Below, piece after piece: positions 16,813 to 26,919 of a stretch of 64,000 nucleotides of DNA. Within the stretch, counting starts at the first letter, position 1; the number at the start of each line of letters is the position of its first letter. Origin of the DNA: Thiorhodococcus mannitoliphagus. GTDB taxonomy: Bacteria; Pseudomonadota; Gammaproteobacteria; Chromatiales; Chromatiaceae. Where the stretch lies: positions 1 through 64,000 of the forward strand of contig NZ_JAAIJR010000008.1 of NCBI RefSeq assembly GCF_010915725.1, written 5' to 3'. A program made the translations under genes and the position numbers. The notes under the pieces are model-generated. The model was not told where the DNA came from, ran no database searches, and worked only from the letters and a program-made list of their open reading frames with translations.

Positions 16813-18927
16813 ATGGCGATCGCACGCACGCAAGGCGCCAATCTCGTTGAGATCGCCGTGCGCTACCTCCCGCGGGTGCTTCACGTCCTCAGGACCGAGG
16901 GCGCGGGCGTCCTGGCGCGCAAGCTCAAGCGCCGCCTCCAGACCACGCCGCTCGCCATTAAGGGTCCGCCCAGCCTGCTGAGGCTGGAGGAGCCCTTCGC
17001 GCCCGTCGCCTTGCCTCAGGTCGAGGCGCCCCTGGCCTCGGTCGTGATCCCCATCTTCAACCAATTCGCCTACACGCACCATTGCCTCTGCGCGCTCGCC
17101 CGAGCCGGCGCCGAGATCGACTTCGAGGTCATCCTCGTCGACGACTGCTCGGACGACGGCTCGGCGGAGCGCCTAGCCGGCTATCCCGGGGTGCGCGTCA
17201 TCCGCAACCGCGAGAACCTTGGATTCGTCGGCTCCTGCAACCGTGGCGCCGAGCTTGCCCAGGGCGATTTCATCGTCTTCCTGAACAACGACACCCAGGT
17301 TCAACCCGGCTGGCTGGACGCGCTGGTGGCGACCTTTGGCGAGGCCCAAGACGCGGGCATCGTCGGCAGCCGGCTGATCTACCCGGACGGCCGTCAGCAG
17401 GAAGCGGGCGGCATTCTCTTCAGCGAGGGTTCGGCCTGGAACTACGGCCATCTCGACGACCCCAACAAGCCGCAGTACAGCTATCGACGCGCCGTCGACT
17501 ATTGCTCCGGGGCGGCGCTCGCCGTCAGGGCGGATCTCTTTCGAACACTGAGCGGCTTCGACGCGGCCTTCGCGCCGGCCTACTATGAAGACACGGATCT
17601 TGCCTTCCGCGTCCGTGCCGCCGGCTATCAGGTCTACTATCAGCCGCTCTCCGTGGTCGTCCACTTCGAGGGCGTCTCCGCTGGCCGCGACGAGGGCGCG
17701 GAGAGCGGCCTCAAACGCTTCCAACGCATCAACGGCGAGCGCTTTCGCGAGCGCTGGGCCGAGGAGCTGGCGACCTATGGAACTCGGGGCGAAGATCTCG
17801 AACGGGTCAAGGAGCGCCGCGTCGACCGGCGCGCCTTCATCGTCGACAACTATATGGTGACGCCCGATCGGGAGTCCGGATCCCTGAGGATGCTGAATCT
17901 CTTTCGCATCCTGCAATGCATGGGCTACAAGGTGACCTTTGCCGCGGCCAACCTCGAGGCCCCCCAGCCCTATGTCGCGAATCTTCAGCGGATTGGCGTC
18001 GAGGTGCTCTACCGGCCCTATGTGCGGTCCATCCCCAGGTACCTCTCTGCCCGTGGCGGCGACTACGATCTCGTCATGCTGAGCCGCGCGGATGCGGCCG
18101 CGCAGGTCATCGCGGCGGCGCAACGCCATTGCAGCCGGGCGCGGATCGTCTTCGACACCGTCGACCTGCATTTCCTGCGCGAGCAGCGCCTGGCGGAGCT
18201 GAAAGGCGACCGTGCGACGCGCGTCGTCGCGGAGGTGCGCAAGCGCCAGGAACTCGACCTCATGCGGCAAGCCGACATCACCCTGGTCGTTAGCGAGGCG
18301 GAGCGTGACCTCCTGACCCGCGAGGCAAGCGACGTCACTGTCCGTGTCGTCTCCAACATCCACCAAATCTTCGGCTCTGCGCGCCCAATGCGCGAGCGAC
18401 GGGACCTGCTCTTCATCGGCGCCTTCGCGCACCCGCCCAACCGCGACGCCGTGCTCTTCCTCTGTCATGAGGTCATGCCCCTGATCCGCGCACGCCAAAC
18501 CGGCATCAAGCTGCGCGTGATCGGCGCCGATCCGCCAAGCGAGATCCTGAACTGCGCGGCAGAGGACATCGCCATCCTCGGCTACGTCCCCGAGGTTGCG
18601 CCCCATTTCGCCGACTGCAGACTCTCGGTCGCGCCACTCAGGTACGGCGCCGGCGTCAAGGGCAAGATCAATCAGAGCCTGGCCCACGGACTCCCAGTGG
18701 TCGCCACCCCGATCGCCGTGGAGGGGATGCATCTCGTCGACGGAGAATCCGCCCTGATCGCCGACAGTGCTCAGGACTTTGCTACGGCCGTGCTGCGGCT
18801 CTACGAGGACGAGCCGCTCTGGCAGCGGCTTTCCGATGGCGGACTTCGGGTGATGGAGGCGCATTTCAGCTTCGCCGCCGCCGAGCGGGCGCTGCGGGAG
18901 GCCCTGGCCGTGGAGTCCGCGCCATGA
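16813..18927 (+). CDS. Two-domain glycosyltransferase (GT2 + GT4)
   Basis: A 704-residue cytosolic protein. Residues about 75-305 form a GT2 domain: SVVIPIFNQFAYTHH, VDDCSDDGS, FLNNDTQV (DxD-type) and the CSGAALAVRADLF segment. Residues about 330-690 form a GT4-like GT-B domain ending GKINQSLAHGLPVVATP. Fusions like this make two successive glycosidic links in O-antigen or exopolysaccharide assembly. The GT2 domain is closely similar in layout to the second GT2 domain of the large protein at 38578-42459. First gene of a three-gene operon; the stop overlaps the next start (ATGA). Confidence 0.88.
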   Translation: MAIARTQGANLVEIAVRYLPRVLHVLRTEGAGVLARKLKRRLQTTPLAIKGPPSLLRLEEPFAPVALPQVEAPLASVVIPIFNQFAYTHHCLCALARAGAEIDFEVILVDDCSDDGSAERLAGYPGVRVIRNRENLGFVGSCNRGAELAQGDFIVFLNNDTQVQPGWLDALVATFGEAQDAGIVGSRLIYPDGRQQEAGGILFSEGSAWNYGHLDDPNKPQYSYRRAVDYCSGAALAVRADLFRTLSGFDAAFAPAYYEDTDLAFRVRAAGYQVYYQPLSVVVHFEGVSAGRDEGAESGLKRFQRINGERFRERWAEELATYGTRGEDLERVKERRVDRRAFIVDNYMVTPDRESGSLRMLNLFRILQCMGYKVTFAAANLEAPQPYVANLQRIGVEVLYRPYVRSIPRYLSARGGDYDLVMLSRADAAAQVIAAAQRHCSRARIVFDTVDLHFLREQRLAELKGDRATRVVAEVRKRQELDLMRQADITLVVSEAERDLLTREASDVTVRVVSNIHQIFGSARPMRERRDLLFIGAFAHPPNRDAVLFLCHEVMPLIRARQTGIKLRVIGADPPSEILNCAAEDIAILGYVPEVAPHFADCRLSVAPLRYGAGVKGKINQSLAHGLPVVATPIAVEGMHLVDGESALIADSAQDFATAVLRLYEDEPLWQRLSDGGLRVMEAHFSFAAAERALREALAVESAP

Positions 18928-19835
18928 CTGCCTCAGTCGCCCCCCAGGTTTCGGTCATCGTCGTCAACTACAACGCCGGCCCGCTCCTCAGCCGCTGCGT
19001 TGGGGCCGTGCTGGGCTCGGACATCCCGGTCGAGGTCGTGGTCAGCGACAACGGCTCGACCGATGATAGCTTGACCCTGCTGCGAGCGACCTGGGGCGCA
19101 GAGGCCCGGCTGACCCTGATCGAAAACGGCGCCAACCTCGGTTTCGCGAAGGGCAACAACAAGGCGCTTCCACATACCCAGGCCGACTACCTGCTCTTCC
19201 TGAATCCAGACTCTGTGGTCGAGCCCGCGACGCTCGGTCGGGTGCGAGCATTCCTGGAAAATCGCCCCGACGTCGGGATGGCGGGCTGCCTGGTCCTGGA
19301 TCCGGATGGCTCCGAGCAGGTCGCTTGTCGGCGCTCGATTCCGGATCCCTGGATCGCGCTCAAGCGCATCCTCCATCTGGATCGCTTGGGCGGTTCAAGG
19401 GGGCGTCGTCTGAACCACTCCTTGGAGCCCCTTCCGCAAGGACCCATCGAGGTCGAGGCTATCTCGGGCTCATTCATGATGGTGCGCCGCGCGGCGCTCG
19501 ACGAGGTCGGCCCGCTGGACGAGGGCTACTTCCTGCACTGCGAGGATCTGGATTGGTTCGTGCGATTCCATGAGGCCGGATGGAAGATCGCCCTGGTGCC
19601 GAGCGCAGGGGCGACGCACTACAAGGGCAGCTGCAGCACCAGCACACCCATCGCGGTCGAGCGCCACAAGCATCGCGGAATGGAGCGCTTTTTCCGCAAG
19701 CATCAGGCACAGCAGTATCCGCGCGCCTTTGGCTGGCTCGTGATCGTCGGGATCAGGCTGCATTTCGGGCTCAAGGCGCTCGTGCTGGCGGCTCGGCACT
19801 CATGGCGAAACCGGGGCCGGAAGGCGCCAAGATGA
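18924..19835 (+). CDS. Glycosyltransferase family 2 (rhamnosyltransferase-like)
   Basis: A 303-residue protein with SVIVVNYNAGPLLSRCV at the start, SDNGSTDDS, FLNPDSVV as the DxD-type site, and the ISGSFMMVRRAALDEVG and HCEDLDWFVR motifs of the WcaA/WbbL rhamnosyltransferase-like branch. It would add a sugar to a growing surface glycan on the cytosolic membrane face. Coupled at both ends by four-base overlaps. Confidence 0.88.
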   Translation: MTASVAPQVSVIVVNYNAGPLLSRCVGAVLGSDIPVEVVVSDNGSTDDSLTLLRATWGAEARLTLIENGANLGFAKGNNKALPHTQADYLLFLNPDSVVEPATLGRVRAFLENRPDVGMAGCLVLDPDGSEQVACRRSIPDPWIALKRILHLDRLGGSRGRRLNHSLEPLPQGPIEVEAISGSFMMVRRAALDEVGPLDEGYFLHCEDLDWFVRFHEAGWKIALVPSAGATHYKGSCSTSTPIAVERHKHRGMERFFRKHQAQQYPRAFGWLVIVGIRLHFGLKALVLAARHSWRNRGRKAPR

Positions 19836-20893
19836 GCGCGGCCGAAGACAAGGACCTCGGGAAGATCCTGGTGACCGGCGCAACGGGTCAGGTCGGCCGC
19901 CGACTGGTTGCGGCCCTGATCGAGCAGGGCCAGGCGGTGAGCGTGCTGACCCGCTCGCGCGAAGCCGCGACGGACCTCTGGCCGCAAGGGCGGGTCGAGA
20001 TCCTAGAAGCGGACCTGACAGCGCCGAGCACACTCGGCCTTGCGGACCTGGACCAGATTGACACCCTCTTCCACTTGGCGAGCTACTCACCAGGCGCCCA
20101 GGAGCCAGACATCTACAACGCACCCAGTCACTGGGAGGTCACGGCCAAGGGCACTCAGAACCTGACTGCCCGACTAAGACAGTCGCGGGTGCGGCGTATC
20201 GTCTACCTGAGCAGCATCAAGGCGATGGGCGACCAGGCCTGCAGCCTCGGGCGGCCGGCGGACGAGTCGACCGCGCCGCAGCCGGACACGCTCTACGGAC
20301 GCGCGAAGCTCAAGGCAGAGCAGGCGGTGCTCGAGTTGGAAGGCATCAACGCCATCAAGACCAGTGTCATGCGGCTGCCCATGGTCTATGGCATCGGTGA
20401 CGCGGGCAATATCCCGCGTATGATTGCCGCCATTGCCGCCGGTCGCTTTCCACCCTGGCCCAGGATCGAGAACCACCGCTCGGCGGTCCATGTCGACGAC
20501 GTGATCGCCGCCGCGATCCTCATCGCGCGCAGCCCAAAGACCGCCGGGCAGGTCTATTGCGTGACGGACGGCGGAGGCTATTCGACGCGCTGGATCTACG
20601 AGCAGATCCTCTGCGCACTGGGGAAGAAGATTCCCGGCTGGACGGTTCCGCTGAGCCTGCTGCGACTGGCTGCCGGGGCAGGCTCGGCGGCGGAGCGCCT
20701 GCTCGGCCGCCGGATGCCGCTGACCTCGGAAGGCCTGAGCAAGCTCACGGGCGATGCTTGGCTTTCATCCGACAAGCTGAGGTTGGAGCTAGGCTTCACT
20801 CCCAGGCATAGCCTGAGGGGCGAGATCCCGCGCTTGACGCAGGCGTTGCGGGCGAGACCTTCTCCAGGACCTGAGCGACCGCGCGATCCGTAA
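19832..20893 (+). CDS. NAD-dependent epimerase/dehydratase (extended SDR)
   Basis: A 353-residue protein with Rossmann motif LVTGATGQVGRRL near the N-terminus, catalytic YGRAK (Tyr-x3-Lys), and a preceding LSSIKAMG serine strand. It likely makes or modifies a nucleotide sugar or sugar intermediate for the two glycosyltransferases upstream. The start at 19832 overlaps the previous stop (ATGA). Its last 98 nt overlap the 3' end of the convergent DUF1631 gene. Confidence 0.85.
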   Translation: MSAAEDKDLGKILVTGATGQVGRRLVAALIEQGQAVSVLTRSREAATDLWPQGRVEILEADLTAPSTLGLADLDQIDTLFHLASYSPGAQEPDIYNAPSHWEVTAKGTQNLTARLRQSRVRRIVYLSSIKAMGDQACSLGRPADESTAPQPDTLYGRAKLKAEQAVLELEGINAIKTSVMRLPMVYGIGDAGNIPRMIAAIAAGRFPPWPRIENHRSAVHVDDVIAAAILIARSPKTAGQVYCVTDGGGYSTRWIYEQILCALGKKIPGWTVPLSLLRLAAGAGSAAERLLGRRMPLTSEGLSKLTGDAWLSSDKLRLELGFTPRHSLRGEIPRLTQALRARPSPGPERPRDP

Positions 20894-23243
20894 GCGGATT
20901 CTGGCTCAGCAGGCGCGCCCTGCCCCGGCGCAGATGATCGGCCAGGCTCCCGGCCGCCAGGGTCATGGCGTTCTCACCCTGGCGATTGGTAAAGAGGAAG
21001 ACGCGCCGGAACTCGCTCACCCAGTTGAGCCGGAGCGTACTGCGCGTCCCGCGCTCGCTGTTGAACTCGACCCAGGCGCCCACCTCCAGCTTCTTCACCA
21101 AGCTCATGTATTCATCGTCCGGGGGCGCTGCCGGCTGACTCGGCGGCTCTGGGATCAAGGCCGAGAGGTCTTCGGACTCCTCGGCAGCGTCATCGTCGTC
21201 GAGGTTGGAGAGCGGATCGGCGACCGACATGGAGGGCGGCTGCAGGGAACTCCTGGACTTCGACAGGGGCTCGGCAAAGCCACTGCGCGGCCCCTGTGGA
21301 TAGAGCTGTGGCGGGGCGTCTTTGTGCAGTGCAGACACGTGCAGCTGGATCAGCTCACTGAAGAAACCGTCCCAAGCGCCCTGCAGGCCGACCCGTCCCA
21401 GCCCCTCACGCAGCCCCTTGAGCATTGCCGGCAGCATGACCACCAAGCGGTCTCGGTCCTGTGAGCTGGACTTGGGCTCGACGCTCCAGATCAGCTCGTC
21501 CATATGCCGCAGTGCCTCCTTCCAGGCCTCACCGGACTCGCCAGCCCTGACGAATGCCTCGACCAGCACTAGCCGCCAGTGGCGTGTGATGAAGTCCGCG
21601 AGCAGCGGGGGCAAGCGACGGCGATTGATCCTCAGATCGACCTCGGCGCCGACGCGGCCCGCGGCCATCTCCTTGCGCTCGCGCGCCTCGAGCTCATCGA
21701 CCATGTTGTCGGCCTTGCTCTTGGCGGCGACCTCTTCCTCGTGGAGAAAGTTGTTGAGGACGGCCAGCTGGCTCTCGAAGACCTGGACATCGGACTCGAA
21801 GCCCTTGAGGATCGCCTCGACCACGGCGCGGATCTTTTCCGTCAGCCTTGGCTGGTCCTTGTCGCCGCGGCCGATGCCGGCATGTGCGATGGCATCGAGC
21901 AAGCGCCTCGCGGGGTGGTTGCGGTCGGAGAAGAACTGCTTGTCGATTAGGGCGACCTTGAGCACCGGAATCTGCAGCTTTGCGATCTCCGCGCGCACGC
22001 TCGCCGGCAAGTCCGGGTCGTTGAACATGGCATCGAAGAGCATGCTCACGATGTCCATGGTCATGGCATCCATGGGATGCGACCAGCTCGCCATTGGCGT
22101 TGCACGCAGCTGCTGCAGTGCGTTGCCGGCGAAGGGATCGATCTGGACCGAGCCCAGCCCTGGCATCTGACTGGGGTCGACAGGGCCTCGCTGGAGATTA
22201 CCCAGCGCCTCGACCAATTGGTTGCTCGTGAAGGAGTTCGCCCCGGCGCCGCCATGCCTGACAGGCATGCCGCCACCGGGCATGCCGCCACCGGGCATAC
22301 CGCCACCGGGCATACCGCCACCGGGCATCCAGGCGCCGCCACTCGGCCCTGCGCCTTGGCCGTGCATGCTCTGTATGGCGCTCAGAAGCTGATTGAAGAG
22401 ATCCTGACCTGTTGTCCCGCCTCCAACGCCGCTGCCACCGCCTTGTTGCCCAGGCGCGGCATAGCCGGCCGCCGCGTAGCCCGCACCGCCCATTGAGCCG
22501 CCGCCCTGGCCTGAGCCTGAGTAGCCTTGCTGCTCCTCTGGCGCTTTCAGCGAGATATTGGGTAGGACACCTGTCTCGGCGAGATACCTGTTGATGTCGG
22601 CGTAGATGGCCGGCAGCTCCGGCCCGGTATGGCGCTCGAAGGACTGCAGCAGCGCCAAGGCGACATGAGGGACGAGGTCCATGCCCGTCAATGCCTGCAG
22701 CATCGACTTGTAAATAACACCTGGGTGGAGGGGATTGTCGTCCTGGGTGATGCGCGGCACCTTGAGCAGGGCCGCAATCCGCCTGTCTAGCGCGACCAGT
22801 TGCTGAGAGCAGTTGAAGGCGGCCCGCGTGGTCAGCTTGGTGATGGCAAGGTCTTGCTCCAGATCCTCGTCCTCGACCAGGCTCAGCTCGGTGGGAAGCT
22901 GCAAACCCTGGGTTTGAGACGCGTTGTCACCCTTCAAGACGGACTCGAACTCGCGCGCGAAGCTCGCCTGAAACTGCTGTAGCAGTTGAGGCGCGCGGTT
23001 GGAAAGCACTTGAGTGGCTGTCAGGCAGGTCTGCTGATGCTCCAGGCTGGTTGCCCGATCCGCCAGTGAGAGGAACTCGTCATTCGCCCGCCCGACCTGA
23101 CGGGTGAAGACGGCACTCATGCGGTCGATCAAGCGATCTCGACAAACCGCGAGTATGGCAACCGCATCCTCGAACATTGCCGTGGTCAAGTGGCTCTCTC
23201 TACCCCCGAAGGGAACGACATTGGAGCTGTTGTTTTCGGCCAT
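20796..23243 (-). CDS. DUF1631 family protein
   Basis: An 815-residue, largely helical cytosolic protein. The N-terminal part (CRDRLIDRMSAVFTRQ) and the C-terminal DPLSNL region, with LVKKLEVGAWVEFNSERG and RVFLFTNRQGENAMTL, match the DUF1631 pattern; the C-terminal 100 residues resemble a PilZ-like barrel. The family is found in gammaproteobacteria and has no firm function. A Gly/Met/Pro-rich linker near residues 300-330 contains MPGGG tandem repeats. Its 3' end overlaps the convergent epimerase by 98 nt. Confidence 0.8.
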   Translation of the reverse strand: MAENNSSNVVPFGGRESHLTTAMFEDAVAILAVCRDRLIDRMSAVFTRQVGRANDEFLSLADRATSLEHQQTCLTATQVLSNRAPQLLQQFQASFAREFESVLKGDNASQTQGLQLPTELSLVEDEDLEQDLAITKLTTRAAFNCSQQLVALDRRIAALLKVPRITQDDNPLHPGVIYKSMLQALTGMDLVPHVALALLQSFERHTGPELPAIYADINRYLAETGVLPNISLKAPEEQQGYSGSGQGGGSMGGAGYAAAGYAAPGQQGGGSGVGGGTTGQDLFNQLLSAIQSMHGQGAGPSGGAWMPGGGMPGGGMPGGGMPGGGMPVRHGGAGANSFTSNQLVEALGNLQRGPVDPSQMPGLGSVQIDPFAGNALQQLRATPMASWSHPMDAMTMDIVSMLFDAMFNDPDLPASVRAEIAKLQIPVLKVALIDKQFFSDRNHPARRLLDAIAHAGIGRGDKDQPRLTEKIRAVVEAILKGFESDVQVFESQLAVLNNFLHEEEVAAKSKADNMVDELEARERKEMAAGRVGAEVDLRINRRRLPPLLADFITRHWRLVLVEAFVRAGESGEAWKEALRHMDELIWSVEPKSSSQDRDRLVVMLPAMLKGLREGLGRVGLQGAWDGFFSELIQLHVSALHKDAPPQLYPQGPRSGFAEPLSKSRSSLQPPSMSVADPLSNLDDDDAAEESEDLSALIPEPPSQPAAPPDDEYMSLVKKLEVGAWVEFNSERGTRSTLRLNWVSEFRRVFLFTNRQGENAMTLAAGSLADHLRRGRARLLSQNPLTDRAVAQVLEKVSPATPASSAGSRPSGYAWE
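22269..22328. repeat. Four 15-bp tandem repeats inside the DUF1631 gene
   Basis: The unit (G/A)CCGCCACCGGGCAT is repeated four times; the last two units carry A instead of G at the first base. On the minus strand they encode MPGGG repeats in a disordered linker. In-frame unit length allows copy-number change without frameshift. Confidence 0.9.
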
Positions 23244-23769
23244 GATGTGGATACTGAGTGAACGAGAAGTTCAAGGCTTTGTTGGGTCATCTTTGGCCCG
23301 GAGCGGCATAAGCAAGGTGTAGCTCGACAGCCACCCGCGGCCGATATGCCAAGACCGAGCGCACAGTGCTGAGACTGCCGCAATCTCAGTCTAGAGACTG
23401 GTGCAGCATCTGTTTGCAAACGAGCTCTCACTTGCTTGAGAAAGGCTTTGACCAGCGCGCGTCACATCCGTTTCAAATGACCGCGTTGGGCGATGGTACG
23501 GGCATCAATGGGCCGCAAGCGTGACGGGGTTCGCGATATCGGCCGTCGCAAACCCTCGAGAACCGGGTTTCGGACCAAAGGCACCAGGGCCAGCTGAACT
23601 GACTCAGGCCATCGAAGCAGGACGTGAATCAGGCCGCAAGTCCGCGCGCGTCCAGTCTCGCGTTCAAGCCCGCCTAGCCACATTGATTGGGATTGGGGAG
23701 ATTGAGATTCGGGGAATGAACCGATAGGCTCAGCGCTCGCGCAGTCCGCCCAGGCTTTCCGATCCAAAG
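23244..23769. other. Divergent intergenic region without recognised features
   Basis: 526 nt between the DUF1631 gene and the PAP2 gene, which are divergent. Short open frames exist but none has a convincing start or family resemblance. No RNA gene or strong repeat seen; the promoters of both genes must lie here. Confidence 0.4.
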
Positions 23770-24987
23770 GTGCAAACCATCTCCGCCACCCGCCCCCGCT
23801 GGCTCCCGCAGCTCGCTGTCGTCGTCCTGCTCGCCGTCGTCGGGACATTGCCTTTCTGGCTGTCCGATTTAGACATCCAAGCGGCCGCGGCCTTTTACCA
23901 CCCCAATTCCGAAGATGCCTGGCCCGAGTCGCGCCAGCCGCTGTGGCTGTTCTTCTACCAGGCCGCGCCGCTGCTGATTGGGCTCTTGGCCATCGGCAGC
24001 CTGGCGGTCCTCGGCGCCGGCAGTCTCTGGCCGCGGTTCAGGCGGGTACGGATCCACGCCGTCTTTCTGCTGGCAACCGCCGTGCTGGGGCCAGGGCTGA
24101 TCGTCAATGCGGTTCTGAAAGACCATTGGGGACGTCCACGTCCGCATCAAACGCTGGAGTTCGGCGGGACTCAGGCCTACCTGCCCCCGCTGATGGTTGG
24201 CGAATCGGGCAAGGGCAAATCCTTTCCCTGCGGCCACAGCTCGGCGGGATTCATGCTTGGCGCCTTCTTCCTCATCTGGCTGCGGCGGCGCCCGGTTCTC
24301 GCCTACCTCGCGCTCCTGGGCTCGATTGCCCTGGGAATCCTGCTCGGCATCGGGCGCATGACAGCCGGAGATCACTTCTTGTCGGATGTCATCTGGTCGG
24401 CCGTCATCGTCTACGGACTCGCCTTGACGCTCTATTACCTGGTCCTGCGCATTCCGCAGCGCGAGGATGCCTTGGCTCATTTGCCGCCTCCGGAGCCTCG
24501 GCCGCTCAAGCATCCGGTGGCGCTGGCGTCCGGATACGGCATCGCGGCGGCGGCGCTGCTCTTCGGCATGCTGCTCGCCACACCCGTTCATCAGAGCCTG
24601 TCACTGGATGTCATTCAAGCCAAGTACGACCCGGCACCGCATACTCTGAGACTGGTCGCGGATACGGCCCAGGTCACGATCGCCTGGCACCAGTATCCCG
24701 AGCGATCCGCGCTGATCTTGCTGAAGGGACGCGGCTTCGGTCTGCCGGGGACCCGCGTCGAGCATCGCCTCGAGGCGGCGGACGGCGTGCTCACCTTTGC
24801 TGTCGCCCATGCTGGGATCTTCACGGAGAAGGACACCTCGCTGGTGGTCGGCGTGACCCCTGAGGATTGGGATCGCGTGGAGGTCCATACCGGGAGCGGC
24901 GATATTCGTGTCTATCCCAAGCCGCCAGGCTCGCCCGAGGTCATGCTGCAGACGGACGACGGTGCGGTCCTGCGCGACCTTCAGTGA
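23770..24987 (+). CDS. PAP2-family membrane phosphatase with C-terminal DUF4097-like domain
   Basis: A 405-residue protein with six or so membrane helices. The three PAP2 motifs are present: KDHWGRPRP, PCGHSSAG (in place of PSGH) and GRMTAGDHFLSDV with catalytic His. PAP2 enzymes dephosphorylate lipid phosphates such as undecaprenyl pyrophosphate or lipid A on the periplasmic side. After a further hydrophobic segment, residues about 275-405 form a beta-rich domain with VHTGSGDIRVYP, like the Gly-Asp repeats of DUF4097. That fusion is unusual. The start is a GTG at 23770. Confidence 0.8.
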   Translation: MQTISATRPRWLPQLAVVVLLAVVGTLPFWLSDLDIQAAAAFYHPNSEDAWPESRQPLWLFFYQAAPLLIGLLAIGSLAVLGAGSLWPRFRRVRIHAVFLLATAVLGPGLIVNAVLKDHWGRPRPHQTLEFGGTQAYLPPLMVGESGKGKSFPCGHSSAGFMLGAFFLIWLRRRPVLAYLALLGSIALGILLGIGRMTAGDHFLSDVIWSAVIVYGLALTLYYLVLRIPQREDALAHLPPPEPRPLKHPVALASGYGIAAAALLFGMLLATPVHQSLSLDVIQAKYDPAPHTLRLVADTAQVTIAWHQYPERSALILLKGRGFGLPGTRVEHRLEAADGVLTFAVAHAGIFTEKDTSLVVGVTPEDWDRVEVHTGSGDIRVYPKPPGSPEVMLQTDDGAVLRDLQ

Positions 24988-25011
24988 GATCAGCGGCTTA
25001 GCGCCCCGCGC

Positions 25012-25053
25012 CTGACCACTGACCACTGACCACTGACCACTGATCACTGACCA
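25012..25053. repeat. Heptamer tandem array (CTGACCA)x6
   Basis: Six consecutive 7-bp units, the fifth reading CTGATCA, ending 11 nt before the asnB start. The array is closely related to (CTGACAA)x6 at 28972-29013, which ends 8 nt before another gene. Confidence 0.95.
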
Positions 25054-25064
25054 GCGAGTTCATC

Positions 25065-26885
25065 ATGTGCGGCATCGCCGGATTCATCATGCGCCCAGAG
25101 CTGCGTCCCGAGCCCGAGCTGCTGCGGCGCATGTCCACACAGCTCGCGCACAGGGGGCCGGACGACGCGGGCATCCACTGCTCGGGGCCGGTTGGCCTGG
25201 CACAGACGCGCCTCTCGATCATCGGCCTTACGACCGGCCATCAGCCCATGGTCTCCGAGGACGGTCAACTTGCCTTGGCCGCCAACGGCGAGGTCTATAA
25301 CTACGTCGAGCTGAACGCCGAGCTGCGCCAGCGGGGACGCCAGGCGCGAACGCACTCGGACTCCGAGACCATCCTCAACGCCTACGCCCTCCATGGGCTG
25401 GACAGCTTGCGGCTGCTGCGCGGCATGTACGCCTTCGCGCTGCATGACGCGCGGCGTGGGGCGCTGATCCTCGGGCGGGATCGGTTGGGCATCAAACCGC
25501 TCTTCTACGTCAGACTCGCCGACCGGATCGCCTTCGCCTCGGAGATCAAGGCGCTCTTGGCCATCCTGCCCCAGCAGCCAGAAATCGTGCCTGGCGCCTT
25601 GCGGCAGTTTCTCCAGAATCAGTTCGCGAGCGGTGAGGACACCCTGATCGCCGGCATCAAGCGTGTGCTTCCAGGCGAGGCGCTGGTGATCGACGCGGAT
25701 CTGAGGATTCAGCGACATGCCTATTGGTCCGCGCTAGCGGTCGCACCCCGGGACATCAGTGCGGACGAGGCACAGGCCGAGCTGGACGGCCTCATGGATG
25801 CCGCCATGCGCGAGCACATGCGAGCCGATGTGCCTTTCGGACTCTTCCTCTCCGGCGGCGTCGACTCGGCGGTGCTGGCGGCCATGCTCCACGCGCATGG
25901 CGCCGGGCGCATCAAGAGCTTCTCGGTCGGCTACAAGGGCACGACCATGGCGCACGAGCTGGACGAGGCCGCGCGCGTCGCACAGCACTTCGGCCTGGAT
26001 CACACCGCGCTCGAGTTGGGGATCGATCAGGTCTTCGGGCGCATCCCGCATAGCATCTGGTGCGCCGACGAGCTGATGCGCGACTACGCCTGCCTGCCGA
26101 CCTCACTGCTCGCGGAGACCGCCGGCGCCGCGCTGAAGGTGGTCTTCTCCGGCGAAGGCGGCGATGAGGTCTTCGCCGGCTATGGGCGCTATCATCCGCG
26201 TCCCGCCGAGCGTTGGGTGAAGGCGCTCATTCACCCTGGAAGCGGCGGCTTCCGCACCCGTGGTCAATGGGGCGGAGCCTGGTTGAAGCGGCTGCTGGGT
26301 GCGGATCTCCTGGCCGCGGCCGAGCAGGATCGCCAGCCCGTGCTGCGCGCCTGGGGCGCGACGCCCGCGAGCTGGTCGGATATGCAGCGCCGTCAATACA
26401 CCGACTTGGTGACCGCGCTGCCGGACAATCTGCTCGTCAAGACGGACCGTATGTTGATGGGCTTTGGTCTCGAAGGCAGGGTGCCCTTCCTGGACCACAG
26501 GATCGTCGAATTCGGCCTCTCCTTACCCGATGGCCTCAAGGTCCGGCGCCACCGAGGTAAATGGTTGCTCAAGCGCTGGGCCGAGCCGCGCCTTCCGCCT
26601 GGACACCTCGATCGGCCCAAGCGGGGCTTCCACGTGCCCGTCGGCGATTGGCTGCGCGGCGGGATCGCGGAGCAGGTGGGGCGGCGCCTCATGCGCAACC
26701 GTGGCATTGGAGACTGGTTTCGCGCCGAGGCCATTCCCGACCTCGTCGCCGCTCGGCAGCGCGGACGAGGCAGCGGTCGAGAACTCTTCGGGCTCATGCA
26801 GTTCGCGATCTGGCATCGGCTCTTCATCGAGCAGCCGGGCCTCAGGCCCGCGCCGAACGAGAACCCGCTAGACTGGATCGAGTAG
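25065..26885 (+). CDS. asnB: Glutamine-hydrolysing asparagine synthetase
   Basis: A 606-residue protein. The class-II glutaminase domain starts MCGIAGF with Cys2 as nucleophile and includes RLSIIGL and NGEVYNY; the synthetase domain has PP-loop [13 protein letters not shown] and [14 protein letters not shown]. It makes asparagine from aspartate, ATP and glutamine; close relatives in polysaccharide loci amidate sugar acids, and that is possible here given the phosphatase upstream. The heptamer array directly before the start occupies the place of a normal ribosome site (no clear SD is visible). Confidence 0.88.
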   Translation: MCGIAGFIMRPELRPEPELLRRMSTQLAHRGPDDAGIHCSGPVGLAQTRLSIIGLTTGHQPMVSEDGQLALAANGEVYNYVELNAELRQRGRQARTHSDSETILNAYALHGLDSLRLLRGMYAFALHDARRGALILGRDRLGIKPLFYVRLADRIAFASEIKALLAILPQQPEIVPGALRQFLQNQFASGEDTLIAGIKRVLPGEALVIDADLRIQRHAYWSALAVAPRDISADEAQAELDGLMDAAMREHMRADVPFGLFLSGGVDSAVLAAMLHAHGAGRIKSFSVGYKGTTMAHELDEAARVAQHFGLDHTALELGIDQVFGRIPHSIWCADELMRDYACLPTSLLAETAGAALKVVFSGEGGDEVFAGYGRYHPRPAERWVKALIHPGSGGFRTRGQWGGAWLKRLLGADLLAAAEQDRQPVLRAWGATPASWSDMQRRQYTDLVTALPDNLLVKTDRMLMGFGLEGRVPFLDHRIVEFGLSLPDGLKVRRHRGKWLLKRWAEPRLPPGHLDRPKRGFHVPVGDWLRGGIAEQVGRRLMRNRGIGDWFRAEAIPDLVAARQRGRGSGRELFGLMQFAIWHRLFIEQPGLRPAPNENPLDWIE

Positions 26886-26919
26886 ACTAGCCAGACCTCA
26901 ATCGATAACAAGATCGACC

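Noticed and set aside
17173-18864. 563-codon minus-strand open frame opposite the GT2-GT4 gene
   Set aside because: Same reason: the plus strand carries conserved glycosyltransferase motifs throughout.
22269-22328. Possible CRISPR-like array
   Set aside because: Repeats are 15 bp with no spacers and encode MPGGG in frame; it is a coding tandem repeat.
25012-25053. Possible sequence-assembly artefact
   Set aside because: An independent, related array with the same copy number lies at 28972-29013, so the repeat is more likely genuine.
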